The notes: a model not told the origin generated them from the letters alone. 36,367 nucleotides of DNA from Pseudomonadota bacterium (GCA_021846225.1 JAJZCG010000018.1:1-36367); one strand, 5' to 3'; counted from the stretch's first letter, positions 7,533 to 19,738 are shown. A program made the numbers and translations.

Positions 7533-8132
7533 TTATGCCCCAGCCTCTGGCAAGCGGATTTTGCGCGCCAGCGCCGCCAGCGCCTCCGGATAAAGCCTGT
7601 GCTCCTGCACCAGCACCCGCGCCGCCAGCGCCTGCTCGCTATCGCCGGGCAGAACCGCCACCCGCGCCTGCGCCAGCACCGGCCCGGCATCCATCTCCTC
7701 TGTCACCAGATGCACCGTGCAACCATGCGCCGCCTCGCCCGCCGCCAGCACCCGCGCATGGGTATCCACCCCCGGATAAGCCGGCAGCAAACTCGGGTGG
7801 ATATTCAGCATCCGCCCGGCCCAGCGCTTTACCAGATAAGGTGTCAGCAGCCGCATGTATCCGGCCAGGCACACAATCGCGATGTTGCGTTCCACCAGCG
7901 CCGCGTCAATCGCCCGTTCATGCGCCTCGCGGTCCCGGCCGAACGGCTTGGCAGGCACCGCCAGCGCCTCCACCCCCAGCCCGCGCGCAATCTCCAGCCC
8001 CGCCGCATCCTCCTTATTGGAGATCACAAGCGCAACCTGCGCCGGATAGTCCGCCGCGCGCGCCGCCCTGATCAGCGCCTCCATATTGGAGCCGCGCCCG
8101 GAAATCAGAATCGCAACGCGCGGTTTAGGCAA
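7533..8132 (-). CDS. purN: PurN, phosphoribosylglycinamide formyltransferase
   Basis: PurN transfers a formyl group from 10-formyl-THF to GAR in purine synthesis. The 199-residue protein has [16 protein letters not shown] near the N-terminus, the catalytic region [21 protein letters not shown], and [20 protein letters not shown], all diagnostic. The start is TTG 8132, overlapping the purM stop by 8 nt, because AGGAG lies exactly 7 nt upstream. An alternative TTG at 8153 has no such site. The overlap implies translational coupling with purM. Confidence 0.95.
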   Translation of the reverse strand: MPKPRVAILISGRGSNMEALIRAARAADYPAQVALVISNKEDAAGLEIARGLGVEALAVPAKPFGRDREAHERAIDAALVERNIAIVCLAGYMRLLTPYLVKRWAGRMLNIHPSLLPAYPGVDTHARVLAAGEAAHGCTVHLVTEEMDAGPVLAQARVAVLPGDSEQALAARVLVQEHRLYPEALAALARKIRLPEAGA

Positions 8133-9156
8133 ACAGGCTCTCCTGCCCCGCAATCACGACACCCGGCCGGTCCGTCACATGCCCAAGCAGAAACGGCGCC
8201 TCCCCGGCCTCACGCAACAGCGCCATTGCCGCACCGGCGTCGCTCACGATCAGCGTCATCCCAACCCCGCAGTTGAACACCCGCAGCATCTCCTCCGCCG
8301 CCACATTCCCCGTCCCGGCCAGCCAGGGGAACACCGCGGGCATATCCCACGGCCCGTTCAGCGCCGCGCCACAGCCCTCGGGCAGCGCGCGCGGCAAATT
8401 GCCCGGCAGCCCGCCGCCGGTAATATGCGCCGCCCCCTTCAGCAATCCGGCCTTATGCAGCGCCAGCACCGGCTTCACATAAATCCGCGTCGGCTGCATC
8501 AGCACTTCAGCCAGGCTGCGCCCATCGCCAAACGCCGAATCCCAGTTCAGCCCCGCATTGGCGATAATCCGCCGCACCAGCGAGAATCCGTTGGAATGCA
8601 CGCCCGATGACGGCAACGCCAGAATCGCATCGCCCGCCGCAACGCCCGCCGGCAGCAGCGCGCCACGTTCAGCCGCCCCCACCGAGAACCCCGCGAGGTC
8701 ATAATCCCCCGCCGCGTACATCCCCGGCATTTCCGCCGTCTCGCCGCCCACCAGCGCGCAACCGGCCAGCGTGCAGCCCTGCGCAATCCCCGCGATCACC
8801 CGCTTGGCCGCGTCCACATCCAGCGCCCCGGTGGCGAAATAATCCAGGAAGAACAGCGGCGCCGCCCCCTGCACGATCAAATCATTCACGCACATCGCCA
8901 CCAGGTCGATGCCGACATGGTCATGAATCCCCGTCTCGATGGCGATTTTCAGCTTGGTCCCCACGCCATCGGTGGTCGAAACCAGAATCGGGTCCACAAA
9001 CCCCGCCGCCTTCAAGTCGAACAGCGCGCCGAAGCCGCCCAACCCCCCCAGCACCCCGGCGCGCGAGGTCGCCTTGGCCAATGGTTTAATCGCCTCAACC
9101 AGCGCGTCGCCGGCCTCGATATCCACACCGGCATCCCGGTACGTTACGCTGGTCAT
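8125..9156 (-). CDS. purM: PurM, AIR synthetase
   Basis: PurM cyclises FGAM to AIR with ATP. The 343-residue length is standard. The motifs are [13 protein letters not shown] at the N-terminus, [55 protein letters not shown] and [13 protein letters not shown], in the usual order. The ATG at 9156 has GGAGG 5 nt upstream. The TTG at 9168 lies within that ribosome-binding site and is rejected. The gene is divergent from the permease-hda-ppk1 unit, and the 112-nt gap between them must hold both promoters. Confidence 0.97.
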   Translation of the reverse strand: MTSVTYRDAGVDIEAGDALVEAIKPLAKATSRAGVLGGLGGFGALFDLKAAGFVDPILVSTTDGVGTKLKIAIETGIHDHVGIDLVAMCVNDLIVQGAAPLFFLDYFATGALDVDAAKRVIAGIAQGCTLAGCALVGGETAEMPGMYAAGDYDLAGFSVGAAERGALLPAGVAAGDAILALPSSGVHSNGFSLVRRIIANAGLNWDSAFGDGRSLAEVLMQPTRIYVKPVLALHKAGLLKGAAHITGGGLPGNLPRALPEGCGAALNGPWDMPAVFPWLAGTGNVAAEEMLRVFNCGVGMTLIVSDAGAAMALLREAGEAPFLLGHVTDRPGVVIAGQESLFA

Positions 9157-9268
9157 GTCAGCCTCCAATGCGCTAAGCCTGCGGCATGGGTTTGCGAGTC
9201 CACGCCGATAAATTTCTGCCGCGTTTCAACACAGGCTTTTGCCGCGCGCAATCGCTGGCGGGGCGGCA

Positions 9269-10375
9269 ATGAGCAATCCGTTCTGCGATTCTTCCCCCGG
9301 CAACAAGCTGCGCTGGCAGCGCCTGGCCCTCGGCATCGCGATCCTGTTGGTTTCATGGGGATTTCTCCGCCTCTTCTCGGCCATTCTCACCCCCTTCGTG
9401 GTGGCGGCCGGCCTGGCTTATTTTCTGGACCCCGCGGTAAGCCGCCTCGCCAGACTCGGGCTGCGCCGCTCGGTGGGCACCCTGCTCATCCTCTCCGCGG
9501 CCGGCATTTTCGTGGTTTTGTTCATTTTGCTGCTCTATCCGGTCATCGCCGTCCAGGCCAGCGCCTTCGCCACCAACCTGCCCGGCTATATCCAAACCGC
9601 GCAGAAAGACTTCGGCTACCTCATTCTGGAACTGCAACGCCGGCTTGGCCCCGGCGCCATGAGCCAGAAGCTGCGCGACATCGCCGCCAACCAGGCCGGC
9701 ACCGTCGTCTCCTTCGCCGGCACCGCCGCGCGCAACATCATCGGCAGCGGCTTCGCCGTGGTGAACATCCTCACCTTGCTCATCATCACCCCCATCGTCA
9801 CCTTCTACTTCCTGCGGGACTGGCCATCGATCATCCGCCATGCCGACACCTGGCTCCCCCGCCCCTATGAGGCGGTGATCCGCGCCCAGGCGCTTGAGGT
9901 CAACCGCATCCTCGCCGCCTGGATACGCGGCCAGGCGATCTGCTGCCTCCTGCTCGCCCTGGTCTACGCGGTAGGGCTCACCGTCATCGGGCTGGACCTC
10001 GGGCTCATCGTCGGGCTGGCGGCGGGCATCCTCTCGTTCATCCCTTATGTCGGCACCATAGCCGGCGGCGTCACGGCACTTCTACTCTCGCTCACCCAAA
10101 ACCCCGGCTGGCACGGCGTCCTGCTGGTGGCCCTGGTGTTCGGCTTCGGCCAGGCCCTTAACGACTACGTCATCCAGCCCCGCTTCCTGGGAGACCGCGT
10201 GGGCCTGCCCGCGGTCTGGGTCATCTTCTCACTGTTCGCCGGCGGGGCCGCCTTTGGGTTTCTCGGCATCATGCTGGCCGTGCCGGTCACCGCCACGCTG
10301 GGCGTGCTCGCCCGCTTCTGGCTGCGCCGCTACCTGCAAAGCCCGCTGTACCTGGACTCGTCCCCCCCTCCATGA
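9269..10375 (+). CDS. AI-2E family (PerM/TqsA-like) permease
   Basis: This 368-residue integral membrane protein of the AI-2E/UPF0118 family has about seven or eight hydrophobic segments. Two lie near the N-terminus (ALGIAILLVSWGFL and ILTPFVVAAGLAYFLDP), followed by a soluble stretch (about 110-190). A C-terminal bundle contains GLAAGILSFIPYVGTIAGG, FGQALNDYVIQPRFLGDRVGL and LFAGGAAFGFLG, the conserved family motifs. Substrates of this family are varied and cannot be told from sequence. ATG 9269 is chosen over an upstream TTG. Its stop overlaps hda by 4 nt, a conserved alphaproteobacterial arrangement. Confidence 0.9.
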   Translation: MSNPFCDSSPGNKLRWQRLALGIAILLVSWGFLRLFSAILTPFVVAAGLAYFLDPAVSRLARLGLRRSVGTLLILSAAGIFVVLFILLLYPVIAVQASAFATNLPGYIQTAQKDFGYLILELQRRLGPGAMSQKLRDIAANQAGTVVSFAGTAARNIIGSGFAVVNILTLLIITPIVTFYFLRDWPSIIRHADTWLPRPYEAVIRAQALEVNRILAAWIRGQAICCLLLALVYAVGLTVIGLDLGLIVGLAAGILSFIPYVGTIAGGVTALLLSLTQNPGWHGVLLVALVFGFGQALNDYVIQPRFLGDRVGLPAVWVIFSLFAGGAAFGFLGIMLAVPVTATLGVLARFWLRRYLQSPLYLDSSPPP

Positions 10376-11028
10376 AGCAGCTCACCCTGCCCTTCGCGGA
10401 AACCGAAAATTTCTCCGCCGAGGATTTCTGCGCCGCCCCCTCCAACGCCCCGGCGCGGGACTGGCTGGCCCGCCCCGACAGCTGGAGCAACGGCCGGCTC
10501 GTCCTCTGGGGCGAACCCGGCTGCGGCAAATCCCACCTGCTGCACATCTGGGCGGCCGCCCATGGCGCCACCGTCATCAATGGCGCCACGCTGCACGGGC
10601 TGGTCCGTCCCACCGGCCCAATCGCGGTGGACGACGCCGATATCGTGCTCGAACCCCAGGCGCTGCTACACCTGCTCAACGCCGCCGCCGAAGCTCATTT
10701 CCCGGCGCTCATGGCTGCCCGCCTGCCGCCCTTGCGCCAGTCCTACCGCCTGGCGGACCTCACCAGCCGCCTGCGCGCCGCCGAGGCGGTGGAAATCCGC
10801 GCCCCGGAAGATGAGCTGCTGGAACGCCTGCTCACCCGTCTCTCGGCTGACCGTCAACTCTCCTTGAGCTTCCCCGTGCGCAATTTCCTGCTCCTGCACC
10901 TGCCGCGCACCGCCGCCGCCTTGCGTGAGGCCGTCGCCCGGCTGGACCGCGCCACCCTGGGCGAGGGCAAAAAAATCACCCGCCAGCTCGCCGCCGAAAT
11001 CCTCGCCCCGCTCTTCGAAATGGCCTGA
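10372..11028 (+). CDS. hdaA: HdaA/Hda-type DnaA-related regulator of replication initiation
   Basis: Hda proteins stimulate ATP hydrolysis by DnaA at the replication clamp and so prevent re-initiation. This 218-residue protein starts with QLTLPF (residues 3-8), a clamp-binding motif. It has Walker A GEPGCGKS (47-54), a Walker B-like region IAVDDADIV, and the sensor-type helical end [19 protein letters not shown]. It lacks the DNA-binding domain IV of DnaA, as expected for Hda. It overlaps the permease gene by 4 nt and is followed by ppk1 after 70 nt. Confidence 0.9.
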   Translation: MKQLTLPFAETENFSAEDFCAAPSNAPARDWLARPDSWSNGRLVLWGEPGCGKSHLLHIWAAAHGATVINGATLHGLVRPTGPIAVDDADIVLEPQALLHLLNAAAEAHFPALMAARLPPLRQSYRLADLTSRLRAAEAVEIRAPEDELLERLLTRLSADRQLSLSFPVRNFLLLHLPRTAAALREAVARLDRATLGEGKKITRQLAAEILAPLFEMA

Positions 11029-11098
11029 CCCTGCCCCGCCAGAAAACTCGTTACAAACTCATCATCCCCAGGCAGAATGGTTTGGTATAGGAGAGGAT

Positions 11099-13264
11099 AT
11101 GAACCAGATCACCACGCCACCAGCGCCGGAACTCAGCCTGAGCGACCCCACCCGCTTCATCAACCGCGAGCTTTCCTGGCTGGATTTCAACTTCCGCGTG
11201 GTCTCCGAGGCCGAAAACCCGCGCCACCCCCTGCTTGAGCGGCTGCGCTTCGTATCCATCAGCGCCTCCAACCTTGATGAATTCTACTCCGTGCGAGTCG
11301 CCGGCCTCATCGGCCAGGCCCGTGCCGGCGTGCTGGAGCGCTCCGCTGACGGCGCCACCCCAGCCCAGCAGCTGCACCAGATCAACGCCCGCGCGCGCGA
11401 CCTCATCGCAGCCCAGCAGGCCGCCTTCACACATGTGCGCGCCCTGCTCGGCCCCGCCGGCATGGTCATCTGCACCGCCGTGCAACTAACTTCGGACGAC
11501 GCCCACTTCCTCGACGCTTACTTCATGGAACGCGTCTTCCCCGTGCTCACCCCACTGGCGGTAGACCCCGCGCACCCCTTCCCCTTCATCCCCAACATGG
11601 GCCTCGTCATGGCCCTCACCCTGGCCCGTAACGACGATCACGGCCACATGTCCGCCCTCATCCCCCTGCCCAGCCAGATTGACCGTTTCGTCCGCCTGCC
11701 CAGCCCGCCCGGCGGGCCGCTGCGCTTCGTCATGCTCGAAGAGCTGGTCAGCATGTTCCTCTCGCGCCTGTTCCCCGGCTTCCAGCTCCAAGGCTCCGGC
11801 CTCTTCCGCCTGATCCGCGACACTGACGTGGAATTCGAGGAAGAAGCCGAGGATCTCGTGCAATCCTATGAGACCGCCCTGAAGCGCCGGCGCCGCGGCG
11901 TCGCCATCCAGCTCACCATCCAGGCGGACATGCCCGCCGCCCTGCGCGAACTGGTGATCGACGCCATCGAGGCCCCCGCCGAGGAGGTCTACATGGAAAC
12001 CGGCATCATCGGCCTGGTCGATGTCAAACAACTCATCGTCGACGACCGTCCCGACCTGCTCTTCCCCCCCTACACCGCCCGCTTCCCCGAGCGCATCCGC
12101 GATTTCGGCGGCGATTGCTTCGCCGCCATCCGCGCGAAGGACATCCTGGTGCATCACCCCTTCGAGAGCTTCGATGTGGTGGTGCAGTTCCTCCGCCAGG
12201 CCGCGCTGGACCCCGCGGTCGTCGCCATCAAACAAACCCTCTACCGCACCAGCCGCAACTCCCCCATCGTCAAAGCCCTCATCGAGGCCGCCGAGGCGGG
12301 CAAATCCGTCACCGCCATGGTGGAGCTGCGCGCCCGTTTCGATGAAGAAGCCAACATCCGCCTCTCGCGCGCGCTGGAGGCCGCGGGCGTACAGGTCGTG
12401 TTCGGCTTCGTCGGCCTTAAAACCCACGCCAAAATGTCCTATGTGGTGCGGCGCGAGGGCGGCTCCCTGCGCGCCTACGCGCATTTTGGCACTGGCAACT
12501 ACCACCCCATCACCGCGCGGATCTATACCGACCTCTCCTTCTTCACCTGCGACCCGGCGCTCACGCGCGACGCCGCCCGGCTGTTCAATTACATGACCGG
12601 CTACGCCCGCCCCGAAACCATGGAGCAGCTCGCCTTCTCGCCGCTCACCACGCGCAAAACCATCGTCACCCTCATTGATACCGAGATCGCCAACGCCAAG
12701 GCGGGCAAACCCTCGGGCATCTGGCTGAAGATGAACTCCCTGGTCGATGACCGGCTGATCGACCTTCTCTATGAAGCCTCGCGCGCGGGCGTGCCGATCC
12801 AGATCGTCGTGCGCGGCATCTGCTGCCTGCGTCCCGGCGTCCCCGGCCTGTCGGAGAACATCAAGGTCAAATCCATCGTCGGCCGCTTCCTGGAGCACGC
12901 CCGCATCTGCGCCTTCGCCAACGGCCACCCGCTGCCCTCGCGCGCGGCAAAAGTGTTCATGTCCAGCGCTGACTGGATGGCCCGCAACATGGAAGGCCGG
13001 GTGGAAACCTTCGTGCCCATCCACAACCCCACCGTCCACGCCCAGGCGCTTGACCAGATCATGGTGGTCAACCTGCGTGACGACGCGCAAAGCTCCGAGC
13101 TGGCGGCTGACGGCACCTGGCACCGCGTCACCCCCGGCGACCCGCCCGCCTCGGCGCATGAATACTTCATGACCAACCCCTCCCTCTCCGGCCGCGGCTC
13201 CGCCCTGCACGGCGGGCTGCACGCGGACCGCCCGAAAGCCAAATACAAGCGCCGGGTTGATTAG
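11099..13264 (+). CDS. ppk1: Polyphosphate kinase 1
   Basis: PPK1 reversibly polymerises the gamma-phosphate of ATP into polyphosphate. The 721-residue length is typical. The N-terminal domain begins [16 protein letters not shown], then [22 protein letters not shown]. The two phospholipase D-like C-terminal domains include the histidine region [38 protein letters not shown] and LSSADWMxRNM-type residues ([16 protein letters not shown]). The ATG at 11099 is preceded by AGGAGAGGAT. No Pho-box-like repeat is evident in the 70-nt gap after hdaA. Confidence 0.96.
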   Translation: MNQITTPPAPELSLSDPTRFINRELSWLDFNFRVVSEAENPRHPLLERLRFVSISASNLDEFYSVRVAGLIGQARAGVLERSADGATPAQQLHQINARARDLIAAQQAAFTHVRALLGPAGMVICTAVQLTSDDAHFLDAYFMERVFPVLTPLAVDPAHPFPFIPNMGLVMALTLARNDDHGHMSALIPLPSQIDRFVRLPSPPGGPLRFVMLEELVSMFLSRLFPGFQLQGSGLFRLIRDTDVEFEEEAEDLVQSYETALKRRRRGVAIQLTIQADMPAALRELVIDAIEAPAEEVYMETGIIGLVDVKQLIVDDRPDLLFPPYTARFPERIRDFGGDCFAAIRAKDILVHHPFESFDVVVQFLRQAALDPAVVAIKQTLYRTSRNSPIVKALIEAAEAGKSVTAMVELRARFDEEANIRLSRALEAAGVQVVFGFVGLKTHAKMSYVVRREGGSLRAYAHFGTGNYHPITARIYTDLSFFTCDPALTRDAARLFNYMTGYARPETMEQLAFSPLTTRKTIVTLIDTEIANAKAGKPSGIWLKMNSLVDDRLIDLLYEASRAGVPIQIVVRGICCLRPGVPGLSENIKVKSIVGRFLEHARICAFANGHPLPSRAAKVFMSSADWMARNMEGRVETFVPIHNPTVHAQALDQIMVVNLRDDAQSSELAADGTWHRVTPGDPPASAHEYFMTNPSLSGRGSALHGGLHADRPKAKYKRRVD

Positions 13265-13272
13265 CGCGCGAA

Positions 13273-13329
13273 CCGAAGGCGTGAATCGCCCTCGGGAAAA
13301 AACCTGGAGCCTGATTGCGCTGAGAGCGA

Positions 13330-13334
<5 letters not shown>
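13273..13334. terminator. Two hairpins between convergent ppk1 and mscS (candidate terminators)
   Basis: The first hairpin pairs 13273-13281 with 13287-13295 with one mismatch. The second pairs 13310-13318 with 13326-13334 (9 bp, one G-T) around a 7-nt loop and overlaps the mscS stop codon. They sit 8-70 nt after ppk1, where a terminator is expected. Neither is followed by a good T-run, so their role is unproven. Confidence 0.4.
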
Positions 13335-15630
<2,296 letters not shown>

Positions 15631-15725
15631 GTGATGAGCCAGAACGGGTAATGGCGGGCGAGTCAACCGGATATGGCGCGAACCGGTGGTATGCAGAACA
15701 CCCGGAGCAGGTTTATACGGGAGTT

Positions 15726-15917
15726 ATGAGAGATCTTATTATCGTCCTGCTGGCCGCCGATATGCTGGCGGTTGTCGTGGTCATGCTGATCGGCGCGATC
15801 GGCATGGTGGATGCCAACCGCGATCCGCGCACCTCCAACCGGCTGATGCGGCTGCGGGTGATCCTGCAAGGCGTCGCCATCGCGCTGGTCGTGGTCCTGA
15901 TGGCAACCGGCACGTAA
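15726..15917 (+). CDS. HIG1-like twin-transmembrane small protein
   Basis: This 63-residue protein has two transmembrane helices (about residues 3-25 and 44-62). The loop NRDPRTSNRLMRLRVILQG matches the HIG1 (hypoxia-induced gene 1) family consensus of NRLMRxRVxxQG. Mitochondrial relatives associate with respiratory complexes, and bacterial members are found mainly in alphaproteobacteria. The ATG at 15726 has GGAG only 2 nt upstream. A longer frame from 15651 would add 25 residues of atypical sequence. It converges on ptsI with a 13-nt gap. Confidence 0.8.
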   Translation: MRDLIIVLLAADMLAVVVVMLIGAIGMVDANRDPRTSNRLMRLRVILQGVAIALVVVLMATGT

Positions 15918-15930
15918 GCCTGCCCAGGCC

Positions 15931-17697
15931 TCAGGCGTCGCGGATAATCTCGCGCACGGCATCTGCATCGGGCACCATAAGCGCGGCGGCGGCCATTTCG
16001 TCGCATTGCGCCTGGCTCACGGCGCGGATGGCGCGTTTGACCCGGGGAATGGCATTGCCGTGCATGGAGAGCTGGCGGATGCCCAGACCGAGCAGCAACG
16101 GCGCGGCCTGCTCACGGCTGGCGAGTTCCCCGCAGAGGGAAACCGCGATGCCGGCCTGCGCCGCGGCGCGCGTTGTCATGCCGATCAGCCCGAGAACAAC
16201 CGGTTCCAGCGGATCATAAAGCTTGCTGCCCACCGGCAGGCCGCGATCGGCCGCCAGCGTGTACATCGTGAGGTCATTGGTGCCGATGGCGAAGAAATCC
16301 GCATGCCGGGCAAGCTGGCCGGCGGCCAGGGCAGCGGCGGGGGTTTCCACCATGATGCCAAGCGGCGGCTTTTGCGCGGCCATGCGCACGCCCTTGCGCT
16401 TCAGCCGCTTCCACACACGGTCATAAATCTCGCGGGTGGCAAGAATTTCGGCGGCCAGCGAGACCATGGGCAGCATGATACGCACCGGCCCAGCGGCGCC
16501 GGCCCGCAGGATGGCGGCAAGCTGGGTTTCCAGCAGCGAGGGGTGGCGTAGCAGCAGGCGGATGCCGCGCAGGCCCAGCGCCGGATTCGCCTCGTCATGC
16601 AGCGGCAGATAGGCGCTGAGCGCCTCAATTTCCTTATCAGAGCCCCAGTCGAGCACGCGGATGGTCACCGGGTCGCCGTCCATCGCATCCACGATATTCC
16701 GGTAGATTTCGCTCTGGGTATCCTCATCCGGGAGGATTTCGCGGTTCATGAAGATGAACTCGCTGCGCAGCAGACCAATGCCGTGCGCGCCCGATTGCGC
16801 GATCATCGGCAGTTCGAACGGCAGTTCCAGATTGGCCTGCAGGCTTACAACGGTGCCGTCACGCGTGGCGGCGGGCAGGCGCTGCAGGCGGATGAGCGCG
16901 CGGCGCGTACGCGTGAGCGCCGCCAGCTTCTGCTGCGCGGCGTCCAGGCTGGACTGGCTCGGGTTGATGATGACGGTGCCGGTCTCGCCGTCGATGATCG
17001 CGAGGCTGCCCGGCGCGGCGGCGGAGAGCACACCGGCGGCGCCCAGCACCGCGGGCAGGCCCAGCGCGCGCAGCATGACGGCCGTGTGGCCGTCGGCGCC
17101 GCCCTCCTCGGTGATGATGCCAGCAAAATTCGCGGGCTGGATGAGTGCCGCATCGGCCGGACGCAGGTCGCTGGCGGCCAGGATGCAGCCGTGCGGCAGG
17201 CCGGCGAAGCTGCGGAAGGGCTGGCGCGTGAGATTGCGCAGAATGCGGCGGCCAATTTCGCGCACTTCCTCGGCGCGGCGGGCGCGGCCCTGGCGGTCAG
17301 AGCCGGTCAACGCCAGAATGGCTTCGGCCTGCGCCTCGCTCTCCGCGTGAACAGCCGCCTCCGCCGCTGTCAGCCCATCCTCGACCCGCGCCTTGATGCC
17401 GCGCATCAGCCGCGAGGGGCCGAGCATGTGCAAATAGGCATCGATCAGCGGGGCGATCTCGGTCTGGCTATGCTCGGGCAACCCGGCCAAACGCGCCTTC
17501 AGCTTACCCAGCTGGTGCCGGGAGCGGGCCAGCGCCTCTTCCAGCCTCGACATCTCCGCCGCCGTGTCCGCCGCCGCGATTTTTTTATGGGCGATGGCCA
17601 GCGCGGGCTCGGCGGTCTCATGTACCGGGCCAATACCAATACCCGGCGAGACCGGATGGCCGGTGAAACGCTGTTCAGCCCGGCTAGTCTGTTTCAT
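15931..17697 (-). CDS. ptsI: PTS enzyme I (phosphoenolpyruvate-protein phosphotransferase)
   Basis: This 588-residue EI takes phosphate from PEP and passes it to HPr. The phosphohistidine is His204 in EEGGADGHTAVMLR, with the alphaproteobacterial variant residues before His. The PEP-binding barrel shows LLRSEFIFM, then GIRLLLRHPSLLETQL, IMLPMVSLAAEI and FFAIGTNDLTMYTLAADRG. The catalytic Cys region is VSLCGELASREQAAPLLLGLG. There is no N-terminal GAF domain, so this is EI rather than EI-Ntr. The ATG at 17697 overlaps the ptsH stop by 14 nt. Confidence 0.93.
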   Translation of the reverse strand: MKQTSRAEQRFTGHPVSPGIGIGPVHETAEPALAIAHKKIAAADTAAEMSRLEEALARSRHQLGKLKARLAGLPEHSQTEIAPLIDAYLHMLGPSRLMRGIKARVEDGLTAAEAAVHAESEAQAEAILALTGSDRQGRARRAEEVREIGRRILRNLTRQPFRSFAGLPHGCILAASDLRPADAALIQPANFAGIITEEGGADGHTAVMLRALGLPAVLGAAGVLSAAAPGSLAIIDGETGTVIINPSQSSLDAAQQKLAALTRTRRALIRLQRLPAATRDGTVVSLQANLELPFELPMIAQSGAHGIGLLRSEFIFMNREILPDEDTQSEIYRNIVDAMDGDPVTIRVLDWGSDKEIEALSAYLPLHDEANPALGLRGIRLLLRHPSLLETQLAAILRAGAAGPVRIMLPMVSLAAEILATREIYDRVWKRLKRKGVRMAAQKPPLGIMVETPAAALAAGQLARHADFFAIGTNDLTMYTLAADRGLPVGSKLYDPLEPVVLGLIGMTTRAAAQAGIAVSLCGELASREQAAPLLLGLGIRQLSMHGNAIPRVKRAIRAVSQAQCDEMAAAALMVPDADAVREIIRDA

Positions 17698-17971
17698 TAA
17701 AGCCGGCCTCGATGAGCACGGCGATGGCGTCCAGCGCCTCGCGCGCGTCGAACCCCTCGGCAATGAGTTGCACCCGGCTCCCCTGCCCGGCGCCCAGCAT
17801 CATCAACCCCATGATCGAGCGGGCGGAAACGCGCTGGCCATCCTTCGCGACATCGACCGAGGCGCTGAAGCGCTCCGCCAGGGTGACCAGCTTGGCCGCG
17901 GCGCGCGCGTGCAGGCCGCGCCGATTAATGATGCCGACATCCATTGTAATCGCCGCACTGTTCTCGCTCAT
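17684..17971 (-). CDS. ptsH: HPr phosphocarrier protein
   Basis: This 95-residue HPr has the active-site His21 in RRGLHARAAAKLV and the regulatory Ser52 in SARSIMGLMMLGAG, which is the kind of serine phosphorylated by HprK. It relays phosphate from EI to the EIIA encoded just upstream. Start ATG 17971 lies 3 nt after the EIIA stop and the 3' end overlaps ptsI. The presence of both phosphorylation sites fits with hprK in the same operon. Confidence 0.95.
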   Translation of the reverse strand: MSENSAAITMDVGIINRRGLHARAAAKLVTLAERFSASVDVAKDGQRVSARSIMGLMMLGAGQGSRVQLIAEGFDAREALDAIAVLIEAGFNETD

Positions 17972-17974
17972 GTC

Positions 17975-18397
17975 TTACTCCGCGGCGCGCGGGGTGGTGG
18001 TGGGGCTCTGAATTTCATGACCCGAGCAGATGTATTTGCGCCCGGCGTCCTCGGCGCAGCGCACGGCCTCGGCCAGTGCCTGCGTGCCGCGGATTTTCGC
18101 CAGCTTCACCAGCATGGGCAGGTTCACCCCGCCGATGATCTCAACACCCGGCTGGCTCAGCATGGACATCGCCAGATTGCTGGGAGTGCCACCGAACATA
18201 TCGGTCAGCAGGATGACGCCGTCGCCGGAATTGACCTCCTCCAGCCGGCGGGCGATTTCCGCGCGCTGGCTCTCGAATTCGGCATCCGATTCCACACACA
18301 CGGTGGCAACGTTCTTCTGTTTGCCGACAACGTGTTCCATGGCGTCGCGCAGGGCAACGGCCAGCGCGCCATGGGTAACAAGAACCAGACCGATCAT
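17975..18397 (-). CDS. PTS EIIA component, mannose/fructose (Man) family
   Basis: This 140-residue EIIA-Man domain has the phosphohistidine His9 in LVLVTHGALAVAL and the motif GVILLTDMFGGTPSNLAM, followed by VNLPMLVKLA, all characteristic. No EIIB, EIIC or EIID gene is present in the window. In alphaproteobacteria this protein (often called PtsM/ManX-like) is part of a regulatory relay rather than a transporter. The ATG at 18397 gives a normal N-terminus and lies 10 nt after rapZ. Confidence 0.93.
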   Translation of the reverse strand: MIGLVLVTHGALAVALRDAMEHVVGKQKNVATVCVESDAEFESQRAEIARRLEEVNSGDGVILLTDMFGGTPSNLAMSMLSQPGVEIIGGVNLPMLVKLAKIRGTQALAEAVRCAEDAGRKYICSGHEIQSPTTTPRAAE

Positions 18398-18407
18398 GTT
18401 GAGAGAC

Positions 18408-19307
18408 TCATTCCTTGGCGTGTAATTTCTGGTTGGTCCGCGCGGCTTCAAACTTAGCGGCTTCGCGGTGGGTAACGCTTACACGCCACCCCGCTCTGCC
18501 TAAACAGCTCTTCAATTTTTCAATCATATACACTGATCTGTGTTGCCCCCCGGTACATCCGATACAGATTGTTGCATATTTTTTTCCTTCCTGCACGAAC
18601 CTCGGTAATAAAAATTCAATCATGCCCTTGATATGGCTAAAATAAACAGCAAAATCAGGATCCTGCTCGATGAAACTGCCAATTTCAGGATCAAGGCCGC
18701 TCAGCGGGCGCAAGGTGGGGTCGTAATGCGGATTGCGCAAAAATCGAACATCGAAAACCATATCCGCCTCAGGCGGGAGGCCGCCAGGATAGGCGAAGGA
18801 GACCAGGGAAATCGCCATGGGCGGGGCGCCGGCGCCGAAATTCTGCTCAACGATGGCCCGCAGGCGCGCCAGCGGGAGGTTCGATGTGTCAATCCGCAAA
18901 TCGGCCGCCTGCGCCAGCGGCGCCGTGAGCGCGCGTTCCAGCGCGATTCCCTCCGCCACCGGCCCCGATTGCGCGAGCGGATGGCGGCGGCGGGTCTCGG
19001 AGTAGCGGCGCAGCAGCACGTCCTGGGTTGCGGTGGCAAACACCAGGGAGGGGGCAAGCGCCGGATGCACGCGCAACCGGGCGAGGGTTTCCAGCACCGC
19101 CTCTGAGGAAAACCCGCGCGAGCGGGCATCAACCCCAATGGCGAGGTTTTTCTCGGCCCGGCTGGCCAGATCTTCCAGCGTGGCGAGGGGGGGGTTGTCG
19201 ATGGTCTCGAACCCCAGGTCTTCGAGCGCGCGCAAAATAGCGTTCTTGCCCGCCCCGGAGAAGCCGGTGACAAGAACAATGCTGAGTTTCTGGCCTGCGC
19301 CGCTCAT
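18408..19307 (-). CDS. rapZ: RapZ/YvcJ-type nucleotide-binding adapter
   Basis: This 299-residue protein has the RapZ layout. A P-loop GFSGAGKN (15-22) is followed by ALEDLGFETIDNPPL. The C-terminal half has FVQEGKKYATICIGCTGGQHRSVYM, the strongly conserved RNA/metabolite-binding region. RapZ in E. coli binds sRNA and senses GlcN6P; in other bacteria it is linked to cell-wall precursors. The last P-loop residue is Asn where Ser/Thr is usual. The ATG at 19307 overlaps the hprK stop by 4 nt and places the gene in the PTS operon. Confidence 0.93.
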   Translation of the reverse strand: MSGAGQKLSIVLVTGFSGAGKNAILRALEDLGFETIDNPPLATLEDLASRAEKNLAIGVDARSRGFSSEAVLETLARLRVHPALAPSLVFATATQDVLLRRYSETRRRHPLAQSGPVAEGIALERALTAPLAQAADLRIDTSNLPLARLRAIVEQNFGAGAPPMAISLVSFAYPGGLPPEADMVFDVRFLRNPHYDPTLRPLSGLDPEIGSFIEQDPDFAVYFSHIKGMIEFLLPRFVQEGKKYATICIGCTGGQHRSVYMIEKLKSCLGRAGWRVSVTHREAAKFEAARTNQKLHAKE

Positions 19308-19738
19308 GGCGCGAAACTGCCCGCAACCTGGGTGAGGCGGCCGCAGGCGGCCTCCAGCGCCAGGACGGCGCGGGCAACGGCGGAAGCCTGCGCCGGGTCT
19401 ATGGTAACGCACGGCAAGCCCAGTTGCACATGGGTTTGCGGTTCGGGCAGGCGCGCGGCGGGCACCCCAAGGCTGACAACCAGGCGCAGCGGCGCGCTGG
19501 CCAGATGCGGCAGGCGGAAAATGCCCAGCCCGCGCACCTCCAGCAACCCGGCCAGCGCCGCCGGGGCGCTGGCGATCGCGTTCCAGATCACCACCTGATC
19601 ATCGGCCACAAGGCTGAAACCCTCGTGGATCAGCCGCAGCAAAAAATCGGATTTCCCCGCCCCCGGAGGACCAAGGAGCAGAATGGCGTCGTAGCCGTCC
19701 GGGCCGGGCCAGGCGGCGCAAGAGGCGTGCATGCGCAT
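19304..19738 (-). CDS. hprK: HprK-type HPr kinase/phosphorylase, short alphaproteobacterial form
   Basis: This 144-residue protein corresponds to the catalytic domain of HprK only, lacking the N-terminal domain of the Gram-positive enzyme (about 310 residues), as usual in alphaproteobacteria. It has MHASCAAW at the start, Walker A GPPGAGKS (23-30), LVADDQVVI and RGLGIFRLPHLASAPLRLVV. HprK phosphorylates HPr Ser52 in the same operon. The start at ATG 19738 is chosen; ATG 19732 is also possible. No strong ribosome-binding site is visible. It is the first gene of the operon, with recombinase debris immediately upstream. Confidence 0.9.
   Translation of the reverse strand: MRMHASCAAWPGPDGYDAILLLGPPGAGKSDFLLRLIHEGFSLVADDQVVIWNAIASAPAALAGLLEVRGLGIFRLPHLASAPLRLVVSLGVPAARLPEPQTHVQLGLPCVTIDPAQASAVARAVLALEAACGRLTQVAGSFAP

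Noticed and set aside
11486-13222. 578-codon minus-strand frame opposite ppk1
   Set aside because: It is antisense to a clear PPK1 gene and shows only the biased composition of third-position GC.
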